Shown in pieces: positions 38,234 to 47,595 of a stretch of 64,000 nucleotides of DNA. The DNA lies in assembly GCA_000955785.1 (NCBI GenBank), contig JYOD01000040.1:1-64000 (forward strand), read 5' to 3'. The notes beneath the pieces were generated by a model. The model was not told the DNA's origin. It did not search any database and was given only the letters and a program-made list of their open reading frames with translations. The stretch comes from Burkholderiaceae bacterium 16. GTDB taxonomy: Bacteria > Pseudomonadota > Gammaproteobacteria > Burkholderiales > Burkholderiaceae. The translations under genes were made by a program, and so were the position numbers. Within the stretch, counting starts at the first letter, position 1; every line of letters starts with the position of its first letter.

Positions 38234-39478
38234 ATGGCATCGGCACCCGCACCGCTCACTCCCTTGCCGCCCGCGCCCCGCCATTCGCCGCTGGCGCGGG
38301 TGGGGCTGCTGTGCTTCACCCTGCTGGTGATCTACGGCAGCCTCTTTCCGTTCACGGGCTGGACCGACAACGGCATCTCGCCGCTGGCCTTCCTCACCGC
38401 GCCCAAGCCGCGCTACCTGACCGAGTTCGATCTCATCACCAATGTGCTCGGCTATTGCCCCTTCGGCGCGCTGTTGGTGCTGTCCCTGCACCCGCGCGTG
38501 TCCGGCGCGCGCGCCACGCTGCTGGCGCTGGTGGCGGGCGCGCTGCTCTCAGGCTGCATGGAAGCGCTGCAAACCTGGCTGCCCAACCGCATCTCGTCCA
38601 ATATCGACCTGATCACCAATGCGCTGGGCGCCTTGCTGGGCGGCGCGGTGGTGGCGCCCTTCTCGGCCGCGCTGATCGACCGCGGCTCCCTGCGCCAGTT
38701 GCGCATGGCCTGGTTCGAGCCACATGCGAGCTTCGCCATTATCCTGCTGCTGCTGTGGCCGTTCGCGCAGATCTTTCCGCAGGAGCACCTGTTCGGCATG
38801 GGCGCGATCGTGCGCGAGTGGCTGACCGACCCCGACTCCTGGCCCGTGCAGTGGCTGCAAGGCGTGTTCCCGGCGGTGCCCGACCTGATCGAAGGCGTAG
38901 GCCTGCTGCGGCCCGACGACGTGCAGGGACAGCAGTTGCTGGAATCGCTGGTGACCGCGTGCGGATGGATCGGCACCGGGCTGTTCGCCTCGGCGGCGAT
39001 GCGGCGCAATGCGCCGATGCTGCGCATCCTGGCCGGCTTGCTGGCCTGCACGCTGCTGCTCAAGGCGGCCGTGGCGGAGCTGCAGTTCCCGGACGACAAC
39101 GCCTTCAACTGGCTGTCCGAAGGCGGCCGTTTCGCCCTGCTGACGGGCTCGCTGGTGCTGGTATTGCTATTGCGGCTGCCGCGCTGGCTGCGCGGCGCGC
39201 TGGCGCTGGCCGCGCTGATGTTGCTGGTGCTGCTGTCCAACCTGCTGCCCGCCAATCCCTATTCCTGGATCTCGGAGCAGGGCTGGCGCCTGGGCCGCTT
39301 CATCCACTTCAACAGCCTGGCGCAGTGGCTGGCCTGGATGTGGCCGTTCCTGGCGCTGTTCTACCTGATCTGGCGCTTCGAGCAATTCCAGCTGGACCGC
39401 CGCAGCTTGCGGCGCGCACGCCGCAAGGCACAGCGGCAGGCGGCGGCGAGAAAAGGCAGGCTACCGCCTGGAGCCTGA
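38234..39478 (+). CDS. VanZ-family membrane protein
   Basis: This 414-residue membrane protein has about eight to nine helices. The N-terminal half carries the VanZ-like pattern GLLCFTLLVIYGSLFPFTGW and FDLITNVLGYCPFGALL, and the second half adds further helices and a basic C-terminus. VanZ-like proteins are of unknown general function, linked in some cases to teicoplanin resistance. It follows the Mla lipoprotein by 11 bases and so may be co-transcribed; any functional link to lipid transport is inference. Confidence 0.85.
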   Translation: MASAPAPLTPLPPAPRHSPLARVGLLCFTLLVIYGSLFPFTGWTDNGISPLAFLTAPKPRYLTEFDLITNVLGYCPFGALLVLSLHPRVSGARATLLALVAGALLSGCMEALQTWLPNRISSNIDLITNALGALLGGAVVAPFSAALIDRGSLRQLRMAWFEPHASFAIILLLLWPFAQIFPQEHLFGMGAIVREWLTDPDSWPVQWLQGVFPAVPDLIEGVGLLRPDDVQGQQLLESLVTACGWIGTGLFASAAMRRNAPMLRILAGLLACTLLLKAAVAELQFPDDNAFNWLSEGGRFALLTGSLVLVLLLRLPRWLRGALALAALMLLVLLSNLLPANPYSWISEQGWRLGRFIHFNSLAQWLAWMWPFLALFYLIWRFEQFQLDRRSLRRARRKAQRQAAARKGRLPPGA

Positions 39479-39483
39479 CCGCT

Positions 39484-40158
39484 TCAGTGGGTCTGGCCGC
39501 CCTGCTCGACGATATCGTCCTGCGTCGACAGCGCGGTAGCCACCGCGCAGCGGATGCCGTCGATCATCGTGGCCAGCGCCAGGCTGGGCTGGCCCGGATG
39601 CCGCACGGCCTGCTCCGGCAGATAGGGAATATGGATGAAGCCGCCACGCACGCCCGCCGGCACGCTTTGCGTTGCCAGCAAGTGCATCAGCCCATAAAAC
39701 ACGTGATTGCAGACGAAGGTGCCGGCGGTCTGCGAAACCGAGGCCGGCACGCCAGCCGTGCGCATCCGGCGCACCATGGCCTTGATCGGCAGGCTGGAAA
39801 AATACGCGGCGGGGCCATCCTCGGCGATGCGGGTATCGATGGGCTGCGCGCCGGCGTTGTCGGCGATGCGCGCATCGTCGACATTGATCGCCACGCGCTC
39901 CACCGACATTTCCGGGCGCCCGCCCGCCTGCCCCACCGCGATCACCAGCACGGGCTGCAGCTCATCGAGCAGGTCCGCCATGACGTCGTTGGCTGCGCCG
40001 AACACGCAAGGCAACTGGCGCGCGACGATCACGGCCGCATCGGCGCCGTCGGGCGTGCCGCCGATGCGCTCGCCGTCGAGCGCGCGAACTGCCTCCCAGG
40101 AAGGATTGATGGGTTCGCTTTCGAACGGCTCGAAGCCGGTCAGCAGCACGGTACGCAT
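39484..40158 (-). CDS. pcp: Pyroglutamyl-peptidase I
   Basis: This 224-residue cysteine peptidase removes N-terminal pyroglutamate from peptides. The family N-terminus is [10 protein letters not shown]. The catalytic triad is Glu87 (SVERVAIN), Cys150 ([14 protein letters not shown]) and His176 ([12 protein letters not shown]). It lies downstream of genes for 5-oxoprolinase and a putative permease on the same strand, so it probably feeds pyroglutamate into that pathway. The convergent VanZ gene ends 5 bases away. Confidence 0.95.
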   Translation of the reverse strand: MRTVLLTGFEPFESEPINPSWEAVRALDGERIGGTPDGADAAVIVARQLPCVFGAANDVMADLLDELQPVLVIAVGQAGGRPEMSVERVAINVDDARIADNAGAQPIDTRIAEDGPAAYFSSLPIKAMVRRMRTAGVPASVSQTAGTFVCNHVFYGLMHLLATQSVPAGVRGGFIHIPYLPEQAVRHPGQPSLALATMIDGIRCAVATALSTQDDIVEQGGQTH

Positions 40159-40228
40159 GGCAGGGACTCCCGGCCCGAAACCCGGTTGCCCGGGCCCCTG
40201 GCCAAATTTTCGCGGCTGGACCGCGTTC

Positions 40229-41179
40229 TTACATCAGGAAATACAGCAGCGCGATATTGGCCACCAGGATCATCAGCGCGGTCGGCACCTGCGCCCGGAT
40301 CACGGCGTTCTTGTCGTCCAGCTCCAGCAGCGCGGCAGGCACGATGTTGAAGTTGGCCGCCATCGGCGTCATCAGCGTGCCGCAGTAACCCGAGAACATA
40401 CCGATAGCCGCCATCACCGCCGGGTTGCCGTGGAACATGTTCACCAGGATGGGCACGCCGATGCCGCCGGTCATCACCGGGAAAGCGGCAAAGCCATTGC
40501 CCATGATCACGGTGAACAGCGCCATGCCCACGCAGTACACCACCACGGCCACCAGCTTGTAGTCCATGTTGATGTAGGCCGTGGTCAGGTACGCCACCGC
40601 CTTGCCCACGCCGGCATCGGCAAACACCAGGCCAAGCATGGCCAGCATCTGCGGCAGTACCAGCGCCCAGCCGAGCGACTCGGTCAGGCGGCGCGACTCG
40701 CGCACGCCCTGCACCACGGTATCGCGGGTGAGCCAGCAAGCCACGGCCAGCGCGACCAGGCAGCCGACGCCGAGCGAGACGAAGGTCACGTTCTTGGGGT
40801 CCAGCAGCGACAGGCCGGCGATCTTCACGTCCTTGAACAGCACGGTGCCGATCACCGTCACCAGCGGAATCAGCAGCGCCGGGATGAACAGCTTGTTGCC
40901 AAGGCGCTTGGCCGAGGCGCGGCGCTCGCCTTCCGGCAGCGTGCCGTGCTTGCCGTGGCCAACCCCGCCAAAGCCTGCGATCAGCGCCATCACCACGGCG
41001 CCAACGCCGACGATGGCCGGCGGCAGCTTGTCACCGATCAGGAACACCAGCGCATACAGCGCCCAGAACAAACCCGTGCTGAGGCGGCGCGGATGGTCGC
41101 GGTCCGCGAAAATCATCAGCGAGGTAATAGCCAGGACCAGGCCGGCGAGCCAGTAGAGGTACTCGATGGAAATGATCAT
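40229..41179 (-). CDS. DUF979 membrane protein (probable transporter subunit)
   Basis: This 316-residue protein has about eight to nine hydrophobic segments, starting [21 protein letters not shown]. It matches the DUF979 family, nearly always paired with DUF969. The gene is 3 bases after the DUF969 gene. The two are probably the halves of a permease. Their position between pxpA and pcp suggests the substrate is 5-oxoproline or a pyroglutamyl peptide; this is inferred from context alone. Confidence 0.87.
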   Translation of the reverse strand: MIISIEYLYWLAGLVLAITSLMIFADRDHPRRLSTGLFWALYALVFLIGDKLPPAIVGVGAVVMALIAGFGGVGHGKHGTLPEGERRASAKRLGNKLFIPALLIPLVTVIGTVLFKDVKIAGLSLLDPKNVTFVSLGVGCLVALAVACWLTRDTVVQGVRESRRLTESLGWALVLPQMLAMLGLVFADAGVGKAVAYLTTAYINMDYKLVAVVVYCVGMALFTVIMGNGFAAFPVMTGGIGVPILVNMFHGNPAVMAAIGMFSGYCGTLMTPMAANFNIVPAALLELDDKNAVIRAQVPTALMILVANIALLYFLM

Positions 41180-41182
41180 GGC

Positions 41183-41920
41183 TTACTCCCCGCTCTTGGC
41201 CGTAGCCGTTGTACCCGCGTCGGCCGTAGCCTTGCCGCCCACTTCACGTTCCAGCCACATATCCAGGCGCTTGAGGCGCACGGCATGGATCAGGAAGGCG
41301 CAGATCGCGGTCGGGATGCCCCACACGGCGATATGCAGCGGCTCCACATCGATGTTGGACGACAGCAGGAAGGTGTGCATCAGCGCGATCGCGCCGAAGG
41401 CCACGAAGATGTCCTCGCCGAAGAACAGGCCGACGTTGTCGGTAGCCGCGCAGAAGGCCAGCACGCGCTGGCGGACCGGCGCGGGCAGCTTGCCGAAACG
41501 GGTCTCGGCAGCGCCTTCGGCCATCGGGGCCAGCAGCGGGCGCACCATCTGCGGGTGGCCGCCGAGGCTGGTCAGGCCCACCGCCGCGGTCAGCTCGCGC
41601 ACGCCGAGGTAGACGATCAGCAGGCGTCCGACCGTGGCCGACGCGATGCGCGAGATCCAGGCCTGCGCATGCTCACGCAGCCCGTGCCGCTCGAGCAGGC
41701 CGATCACCGCCAGCGGCAACAGGATGATGAGCGGCAGGTTGCGCGTCTTGACGAAGGCGGTGCCGATCGCAGTGAAAATCTGCATGACCGGCATGGGCGC
41801 CGCCAGCCCGGTGGCGATGGCGGCAAGCGCCACCACCATCATGGGATTGAAGCGCAGCACGAAGCCGAGGATGATGATGCCGACCCCAACTAGGGGCCAG
41901 AGGTTGACTGCCTGTTCCAT
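41183..41920 (-). CDS. DUF969 membrane protein (probable transporter subunit)
   Basis: This 245-residue protein has about six to seven hydrophobic segments, starting MEQAVNLWPLVGVGIIILG. It belongs to DUF969, the constant partner of DUF979. ATG 41920 is chosen; the frame extends to a TTG at 41932 with little support. It lies between pxpA and the DUF979 gene in the 5-oxoproline operon, so it is a candidate pyroglutamate permease component. Confidence 0.87.
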   Translation of the reverse strand: MEQAVNLWPLVGVGIIILGFVLRFNPMMVVALAAIATGLAAPMPVMQIFTAIGTAFVKTRNLPLIILLPLAVIGLLERHGLREHAQAWISRIASATVGRLLIVYLGVRELTAAVGLTSLGGHPQMVRPLLAPMAEGAAETRFGKLPAPVRQRVLAFCAATDNVGLFFGEDIFVAFGAIALMHTFLLSSNIDVEPLHIAVWGIPTAICAFLIHAVRLKRLDMWLEREVGGKATADAGTTATAKSGE

Positions 41921-42051
41921 GAGAGACACCAATAGAGTGTGATGGAGGCGAGTGCCACGCGTCGCGTCATGCTGCTCGACGTCGCGCGGGTCACAGTGAA
42001 TACCGGAAGCCTGGGGGCGCGTCCGTTGCGTTTACCGTGTGGTGTGCCCCT

Positions 42052-42792
42052 TCAGCCTCCAGCGCGGATTGCGATGCCTTCGGCGCCGAGCCGTTCACGG
42101 ATGCGGCGCGCAAAGGCAAGCGCGTGTGCGCCGTCGCCGTGCAGACACACGGTTTCGGCGCGAATCGGTACATAGCTGCCGTCGATGGCGCGCACGCGCT
42201 GCTCGCGCACCATTTGCAGCGTCTGGCCAAGCGCCACGTCTTCGTCTTCGTGCAGCGCGCCGGGCGTGCCGCGCTTGACCAGCGAGCCGTCCGGGTTGTA
42301 GCCGCGGTCGGCAAAGACTTCTTCCTTCACCTTGAGGCCAGCTTCGCGCGCCACCTCCACCATGACGCTGCCGGCCAGGCCGAAGAAAACCAGGTCGGAA
42401 TCGAAGTCGCGCACCGCGCGCACGATGGCGTCGGCCAGCCTGGGATCCCTGGCGGCCTGGTTGTAGAGCGCGCCGTGCGCCTTGACGTGGGCCAGTTGCC
42501 CGCCCTGCGAGCGCACCAGCGCGGCCAGCGCGCCGATCTGGTAGAGCGTGTTCGCGTACACCACTTCGGGATCGAGCTGCATCTCGGTGCGGCCAAAGTT
42601 CTCTCGGTCCGGATAGCTCGGATGCGCGCCGATGGCAACGCCCTGCTCCAGCGCCCACTTCACGGTCTGCAGCATGGTGGCGGCGTCGCCGGCGTGCCAG
42701 CCGCAGGCGACGTTGGCCGAGCTGATCAGCCCCAGCAGTTCGCGGTCGTTGCCGCAGCCTTCGCCGAGGTCGGCGTTCAGGTCGATATGCAT
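42052..42792 (-). CDS. pxpA: 5-oxoprolinase subunit PxpA (LamB/YcsF)
   Basis: This 246-residue protein begins [12 protein letters not shown], the family hallmark, with [12 protein letters not shown] and [11 protein letters not shown] further on. It is the LamB/YcsF subunit of the ATP-dependent prokaryotic 5-oxoprolinase that converts pyroglutamate to glutamate. A GAGGAG sequence 8 bases upstream decides for ATG 42792 over a start at 42807. It lies 66 bases after pxpC and is followed by DUF969. Confidence 0.95.
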   Translation of the reverse strand: MHIDLNADLGEGCGNDRELLGLISSANVACGWHAGDAATMLQTVKWALEQGVAIGAHPSYPDRENFGRTEMQLDPEVVYANTLYQIGALAALVRSQGGQLAHVKAHGALYNQAARDPRLADAIVRAVRDFDSDLVFFGLAGSVMVEVAREAGLKVKEEVFADRGYNPDGSLVKRGTPGALHEDEDVALGQTLQMVREQRVRAIDGSYVPIRAETVCLHGDGAHALAFARRIRERLGAEGIAIRAGG

Positions 42793-42858
42793 TGCGATAC
42801 TCCTCACCGGTCTTGCGGCTTGTCCTGAGGTTTGGGGGTTGCTGTCATTCGGCTGCGC

Positions 42859-43887
42859 TCAGGCCACGGCTGCGGCCGCGTGGCTGCGCGTGCGCCGCCG
42901 CGAGGCGATCACCATGCCGTCGCCTTGCCATTGCAGCGCCTGGTCCAGTTGCTGCAGGTAGCGATCCAGCGCGGCCTGCGCCGCGGCCGCCTCATCCAGC
43001 GTGACGCGCACGAAGCGCACCGGCGCGCCCAGCGGCACCTGCGCCAGCCGCCACAGGTCGGCGCCGATCACCACGCCGATCTTGGGATAGCCGCCGGTGG
43101 TCTGCGCGTCGGCCATCAGCACGATGGGCTGGCCGGCCGGCGGCACCTGCACCACGCCCGGCAGCACGCCGTGCGAGAGCAGGTCGGCGGCACGCTCAGG
43201 CTGGCGGGCCAGCGCCGGGCCTTGCAGGCGCAAGCCCATGCGATTGCTGTTGGGCGTGACGATCCAGTCGGACTGCCACAACGACTCATGCGCGGCGGCG
43301 TCGAAGTCCTCGTATTCGATGCCGGGCAGCATGCGGATCGGCATGGCGTTGCCGAGCTTCGTCACCGGCAGCGCCCAGGCCGGAGCCTGCACGCCCAGCC
43401 AGTCGCTGTCCTCGGCCACGCCGGGCCGGCCGGCATCAAAGCGGTCGCCTTCATGCAGCGCCCGGCCACCCAGGCCGCCAAAGCCGGCCTTGAGATCGGT
43501 GCTGCGCGAGTCCATCACCGGCTCCACGGCGATGCCGCCCGCCACGCACAAATAGGTACGGGTGCCACCCTGCGCCGCCGACAGCGTCAGCGTTTCGCCG
43601 CGGCGCACGTCGAAGGCATGCCACGACCACACCGGCACGCCGTCCAGGTTGGCCCGGCATTCGGCGCCGGTCAGCGCGACGCGCATGTCGGCGTGGAAGC
43701 GCACAGCAGCGCGGCCCAGCGTGAATTCGATGGCGGCATCGCCCGCCGGATTGCCGAGCAGGCGGTTGCCAATGGTGAGCGCGACCGTATCGAGCGCGCC
43801 CGCAGTGCCCACGCCGAAGCGGCGAAAGCCGGGGCGGCCGAGGTCCTGGATCGAGGCAAGCGCGCCAGGGCGAATGATCTCGATCAT
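42859..43887 (-). CDS. pxpC: 5-oxoprolinase subunit PxpC
   Basis: This 342-residue protein starts MIEIIRPGALASIQDLGRPG, typical of the biotin-dependent carboxyltransferase-like (CT_A_B) family. Further marks are GTAGALDTVALTIGNRLLGN and TNPNSNRMGLRLQG-like (TPNSNRMGLRLQG) near residue 230. With PxpB and PxpA it forms the 5-oxoprolinase complex. The start at 43887 is chosen from the family; the frame opens further upstream to 43968 without support, overlapping pxpB. Confidence 0.94.
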   Translation of the reverse strand: MIEIIRPGALASIQDLGRPGFRRFGVGTAGALDTVALTIGNRLLGNPAGDAAIEFTLGRAAVRFHADMRVALTGAECRANLDGVPVWSWHAFDVRRGETLTLSAAQGGTRTYLCVAGGIAVEPVMDSRSTDLKAGFGGLGGRALHEGDRFDAGRPGVAEDSDWLGVQAPAWALPVTKLGNAMPIRMLPGIEYEDFDAAAHESLWQSDWIVTPNSNRMGLRLQGPALARQPERAADLLSHGVLPGVVQVPPAGQPIVLMADAQTTGGYPKIGVVIGADLWRLAQVPLGAPVRFVRVTLDEAAAAQAALDRYLQQLDQALQWQGDGMVIASRRRTRSHAAAAVA

Positions 43888-43942
43888 GCGCGGACCCTCC
43901 GCACAGTCGCAGCAGCGGGTGCAACGGGTGATGGCATACGGT

Positions 43943-44593
43943 TCATGGCAGCAGCGCCTCGACGACAAAGCGCACCGTATCGCCCGGTGCGAACAAGGAA
44001 GGCGGATCGCGGTCGGCGACGAAGAGTTCGCTGGCGGTGTGTCCGATCAGTTGCCAGCCGCCGGGAGCGGCGGCCGGATAGATGCCGGTCTGCTCGCCGC
44101 CGATGCCGACCGAGCCGGCCGGCACCGACAGCCGCGGCTCGCGCCGCCGCGGCGTGGCCAGCGCCGGGTCCATGCCGCCCATATAGGCGAAGCCGGGCTG
44201 GAAACCGAGGAAGTAAACGACGTACTCGCCCTCGCTGTGGCGGCGCACCACTTCCTGCGCCGTGAGGCCGGTATGCGCGGCCACGTCGGCCAGGTCGGGG
44301 CCGAATTCGCCGCCGTAGCGCACCGGGATCTCGACCAGCCTGCCTGTCGCCGCGCGCGCCTCGCCCGACGCCCAGGCCAGCTTCAGGTTGCGTTCCAGCG
44401 CTTCGGGATCGGCCTCGCGGTCGAACACCACGGTGAGGTTGTTCATGCCGGGCACCGCGTCGACCACGCCGCGCCACTCGGCCGCGCGCTGGGCCATGGC
44501 CCAGATACGTCGCTGTACGTCAAGCGAGGCCGGCGGCGGCACGCTGCACAGCAGCGCGCGCTCGGCCAGGCGGTGAACGGAACATCGGGTCAT
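43943..44593 (-). CDS. pxpB: 5-oxoprolinase subunit PxpB
   Basis: This 216-residue protein belongs to the CT_C_D/kinase-inhibitor-like cyclophilin family, with NLTVVFDREADP, VVYFLGFQPGFAYMGG and GSVGIGGEQTGIYP broken as domain marks. It is the third 5-oxoprolinase subunit. ATG 44593 is chosen; the frame runs to 44671. It is the first gene of the leftward operon pxpB-pxpC-pxpA-DUF969-DUF979-pcp, so the promoter lies between it and lipA. Confidence 0.94.
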   Translation of the reverse strand: MTRCSVHRLAERALLCSVPPPASLDVQRRIWAMAQRAAEWRGVVDAVPGMNNLTVVFDREADPEALERNLKLAWASGEARAATGRLVEIPVRYGGEFGPDLADVAAHTGLTAQEVVRRHSEGEYVVYFLGFQPGFAYMGGMDPALATPRRREPRLSVPAGSVGIGGEQTGIYPAAAPGGWQLIGHTASELFVADRDPPSLFAPGDTVRFVVEALLP

Positions 44594-44698
44594 GGGAAGC
44601 ACCGGCAGGGGGACCTGTCTTGCAGTGTAGGCGGGCGCACCGGACTTGGTCAGGGGCGACGCCGGCTGCAACCCGGTCCGTGAGCAGAATCTTTTTTC

Positions 44699-44715
44699 AT
44701 CGACAATTTGTCGAT
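44699..44715. promoter_or_regulatory. Palindromic operator candidate upstream of pxpB
   Basis: ATCGACAATTTGTCGAT is a perfect 8+8-bp inverted repeat with one central base, about 106 bases before pxpB. It stands out in the AT-rich part of the otherwise gene-free stretch 44594-45012. The form suits a GntR-family site. No regulator gene lies in the cluster. I see nothing else in this gap. Confidence 0.55.
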
Positions 44716-45012
44716 AAATTCATGATAACCAAACAATAAGATGCTGGGGCTAGGTGTAGACCCTAGGATTTCCCACGCAAAGTGTTGTGCGTGACGGGCC
44801 CTGCGCCCTGTCCTGGTGCGGCCGGCCGATGCGGCGAATGCCTCCGGTGCAGGAGCGCTCGCGAGGGCTCGCGCCATGCGCGGGTCCGGTGCGATCGCGC
44901 GGCGCGCGGCCCCGCCCGCGCCGACGGGCGCGATGGAAGAAATTTCAGGGAAAGAGGTCAGGCCGTCGCGTGCATGCAACGCCAGCTGCGGCGGCAGCCG
45001 CTGCCGCAGGCC

Positions 45013-45051
45013 AAAAAAAAACCGGCCGGGTGGATACCGGCCGGTTTTTTT
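45013..45051 (-). terminator. Intrinsic terminator after lipA
   Basis: An 8-9-bp GC stem (about 45021-45029 with 45037-45045) is flanked by A/T runs. On the minus strand it ends in nine T residues. Confidence 0.93.
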
Positions 45052-45088
45052 GCAACGGACCGAGGCGCCCGGAGGCGCGCAGGCAGGC

Positions 45089-46084
45089 TCAGGCGAAGCC
45101 GGCCTTATGCGCCTGCTCGTCCGCATGATAGGAGCTGCGCACCATAGCGCCCACGGCGGCATGGGTGAAGCCCATCTTGTATGCCTCGGCCTCGAACATC
45201 TTGAAGGTGTCCGGATGCACGTAGCGCATTACCGGCAGGTGGTGGCCCGACGGCGCCAAGTACTGGCCGATAGTCAGCATGTCGATGTCGTGGGCGCGCA
45301 TGTCGCGCATGACTTCGAGGATTTCCTCGTCGGTCTCGCCCAGGCCCACCATCAGGCCGGACTTGGTGGCCACGGTGGGGTTGCGGCGCTTGAATTCCTG
45401 CAGCAGCTTGAGCGAGTGCGCGTAGTCGGCGCCCGGGCGCGCCTGCTTGTACAGGCGGGGCACGGTTTCCATATTGTGGTTCATCACGTCCGGCGGGCCG
45501 GCTTGCAGGATGTCCAGCGCCTTGTCCAGGCGGCCACGGAAATCCGGCACCAGCACTTCGATGCGGGTGGCCGGCGACAGCTCGCGGGTCAGCGTGATGC
45601 AATCGACAAAGTGCTGGGCACCGCCGTCGCGCAGGTCGTCGCGGTCGACGCTGGTGATCACCACGTAATTGAGCTTGAGCTGGGCGATGGTGCGTGCCAG
45701 GTTGCCCGGCTCGCTGGCGTCCAGCGGATCGGGACGGCCGTGGCCGACGTCGCAGAACGGGCAGCGGCGCGTGCACTTGTCGCCCATGATCATGAAGGTC
45801 GCGGTGCCCTTGCCGAAGCATTCGCCGATGTTGGGGCAGCTCGCTTCCTCACATACCGTCACCAGGTTGTTGGCGCGCAGGATGTCCTTGATCTCGTAGA
45901 AGCGCGAGCTGCCGGTGGCCGCCTTGACGCGGATCCACTCCGGCTTCTTGAGCTTCTCGGCCGGCACGATCTTGATGGGAATGCGGGCGGTCTTGTCGGC
46001 CGACTTCTGCTTGCGGGTCGGGTCGTACTGCTCCGCCTGGGGTTGCGGGGCTTCGCTGGAAGTGGCGATCAGGGCGTCGCTCAT
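45089..46084 (-). CDS. lipA: Lipoyl synthase
   Basis: This 331-residue radical-SAM enzyme inserts two sulfurs into octanoyl groups on lipoyl domains. The auxiliary cluster cysteines are in [12 protein letters not shown] and the radical-SAM motif is CTRRCPFC (CxxxCxxC). The C-terminal Ser ligand lies in [11 protein letters not shown] 46084 is preceded by GGAGA; the open frame upstream (to 46216) is not supported. It follows lipB by 43 bases, the usual pair. Confidence 0.97.
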   Translation of the reverse strand: MSDALIATSSEAPQPQAEQYDPTRKQKSADKTARIPIKIVPAEKLKKPEWIRVKAATGSSRFYEIKDILRANNLVTVCEEASCPNIGECFGKGTATFMIMGDKCTRRCPFCDVGHGRPDPLDASEPGNLARTIAQLKLNYVVITSVDRDDLRDGGAQHFVDCITLTRELSPATRIEVLVPDFRGRLDKALDILQAGPPDVMNHNMETVPRLYKQARPGADYAHSLKLLQEFKRRNPTVATKSGLMVGLGETDEEILEVMRDMRAHDIDMLTIGQYLAPSGHHLPVMRYVHPDTFKMFEAEAYKMGFTHAAVGAMVRSSYHADEQAHKAGFA

Positions 46085-46127
46085 AGTGTTCTCCGCACGC
46101 GCGGTGCGTGCATATTCGGCTGGATGA

Positions 46128-46859
46128 CTAAGTGGCCAGGGCCGCGGCGGTGTTCCGGTCGGCTGCCAGGGCGCGCTCATGCGCCGCTGCCAGCACTTCG
46201 CACAACGCCGCCGCAAGGCGTCGCGCGATATCGGCTTGTTGTGCCGCGGTCACGGGCAGGCGGGACGCGCCAGCCGCATCGGCCACCGGGAAGGTGGCGC
46301 CCGCCGTTGCCATGTCGACCGTTTCCAGGCCGGCATAGCCGCAGGGGTTGATGCGCAGGAAGGGCGCGAGGTCCATCTGCACGTTGAGGCTGACGCCGTG
46401 ATAGCTGCAGCCGTTGCGGATCTTGAGGCCGAGCGCGGCGATCTTCGCGCCCTGGTGCGGACCTTCGCAAAGGTAGATACCAGGCGCGCCGGGCTTGCGT
46501 TCGGCTGCGAGATTATACGCCGCGAGCGTGTCCAGCACGGCTTGCTCGATCGCATGGACGAGCTCGCGAACCATCAGGCGGCGCCGGCGCAGATCGAGCA
46601 GCAGATAGGCGACGACCTGTCCCGGACCGTGGTAAGTGACTTGTCCTCCACGATCGATCCGCACCACGGGGATCGTCTCGTCGGGGGCCAGCAGGTGCGC
46701 GGGATCTCCCGCCTGGCCGAGGGTGTAGACCGGAGGATGCTCGACCAGCCAGATCTGGTCGGGGGTATCGGCGGTGCGTGCGGCGGTAAAGGCACGCATC
46801 GCGTCGAAACAGGGCTCGTACTCTTGCCGGCCCTGCTCAATGACTTGGATCGATTGCAT
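46128..46859 (-). CDS. lipB: Octanoyl-[ACP]:protein octanoyltransferase
   Basis: This 243-residue enzyme transfers octanoate from acyl carrier protein to lipoyl domains, the step before LipA. It has the family strand [31 protein letters not shown], the catalytic Lys in [17 protein letters not shown] and the catalytic Cys in [10 protein letters not shown]. The C-terminus after residue 215 is an Ala-rich tail. It is upstream of lipA on the same strand. Confidence 0.96.
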   Translation of the reverse strand: MQSIQVIEQGRQEYEPCFDAMRAFTAARTADTPDQIWLVEHPPVYTLGQAGDPAHLLAPDETIPVVRIDRGGQVTYHGPGQVVAYLLLDLRRRRLMVRELVHAIEQAVLDTLAAYNLAAERKPGAPGIYLCEGPHQGAKIAALGLKIRNGCSYHGVSLNVQMDLAPFLRINPCGYAGLETVDMATAGATFPVADAAGASRLPVTAAQQADIARRLAAALCEVLAAAHERALAADRNTAAALAT

Positions 46860-46872
46860 CCCGGCAGTTTAA

Positions 46873-46906
46873 CGAAAAGGGGCGGATCGCACAGGATGCC
46901 GCCCCT
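46873..46906 (-). terminator. Possible terminator between DUF2917 gene and lipB
   Basis: An 8-bp stem (46878-46885 with 46899-46906) is followed on the minus strand by TTTTCG. It sits only 14 bases upstream of the lipB start, so it could instead be in the lipB leader. Confidence 0.35.
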
Positions 46907-47015
46907 CGCTTGCTCTTTCCGTCTCGTGCTCTTTCACTCCGCGATGGCCCTGCCGGGTTCAGGGGCATCGCGCGAATGCACCAGACGCAGATGGCCGCGC
47001 ACGCGGCCGTCTTCG

Positions 47016-47375
47016 TCAGGAGGCCGTGATCTGGTCCTGGTTAGGCGTCCATTCGGTACCTCGAACCAAACGCCGCGCCATGCGTGCCACCAGGTGCGAC
47101 AGGTTGACGGCCGGCCGGCGGGCCTCGGCGATCAGGGCCAGGCGTACCGGCTCGGCGGCACGCGGATCCACGCTGACCGTGATTTCGTCGCCGCTGGCGA
47201 GCAGCAGGCTACCGCCGCAACGCAGCCAGTAATCCTCCGAATCGCCTTCGCGGGTCAGCCAGACATCGGTCCCTGTGGCTGCATCCACGCGCAAGCGCTG
47301 GCCGGCGTGGATGGAAAGCGAGGTAACTTCGCCCGGGCTCAGGGTGAACAGGGTCGTTGTGAGCAATGTTTTCAT
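47016..47375 (-). CDS. DUF2917 protein
   Basis: This 119-residue protein matches DUF2917, a small beta-barrel cupin-like family: FTLSPGEVTSLSIHAGQRLRV broken by residue 30, then VWLTREGDSEDYWLRCGGSL and LASGDEITVSV. Function is unknown. ATG 47375 has AAGG 9 bases upstream, while ATG 47384 touches it, so the second is chosen. It is divergent from the lysR gene, a common pairing in this family. Confidence 0.82.
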   Translation of the reverse strand: MKTLLTTTLFTLSPGEVTSLSIHAGQRLRVDAATGTDVWLTREGDSEDYWLRCGGSLLLASGDEITVSVDPRAAEPVRLALIAEARRPAVNLSHLVARMARRLVRGTEWTPNQDQITAS

Positions 47376-47595
47376 GTTGGGCATCCTTCACTGACATCGT
47401 CGACCCCCTCGCCCGCTTGCCCGGAATGGGCAGCCACCAGTCGCGCCAGCCCTTGTCAGGCTATGCTTTGTACTTGACTGGTATCGGTGCGGGCAGAGCG
47501 CCGATGCATTGCATTCTAGTGATTGCCGCGGCCCTTCCAAAACGATATATTTTCCTTGTTCTTGTTAGAGAAACTCACATAAGACGAGGTCAGTG

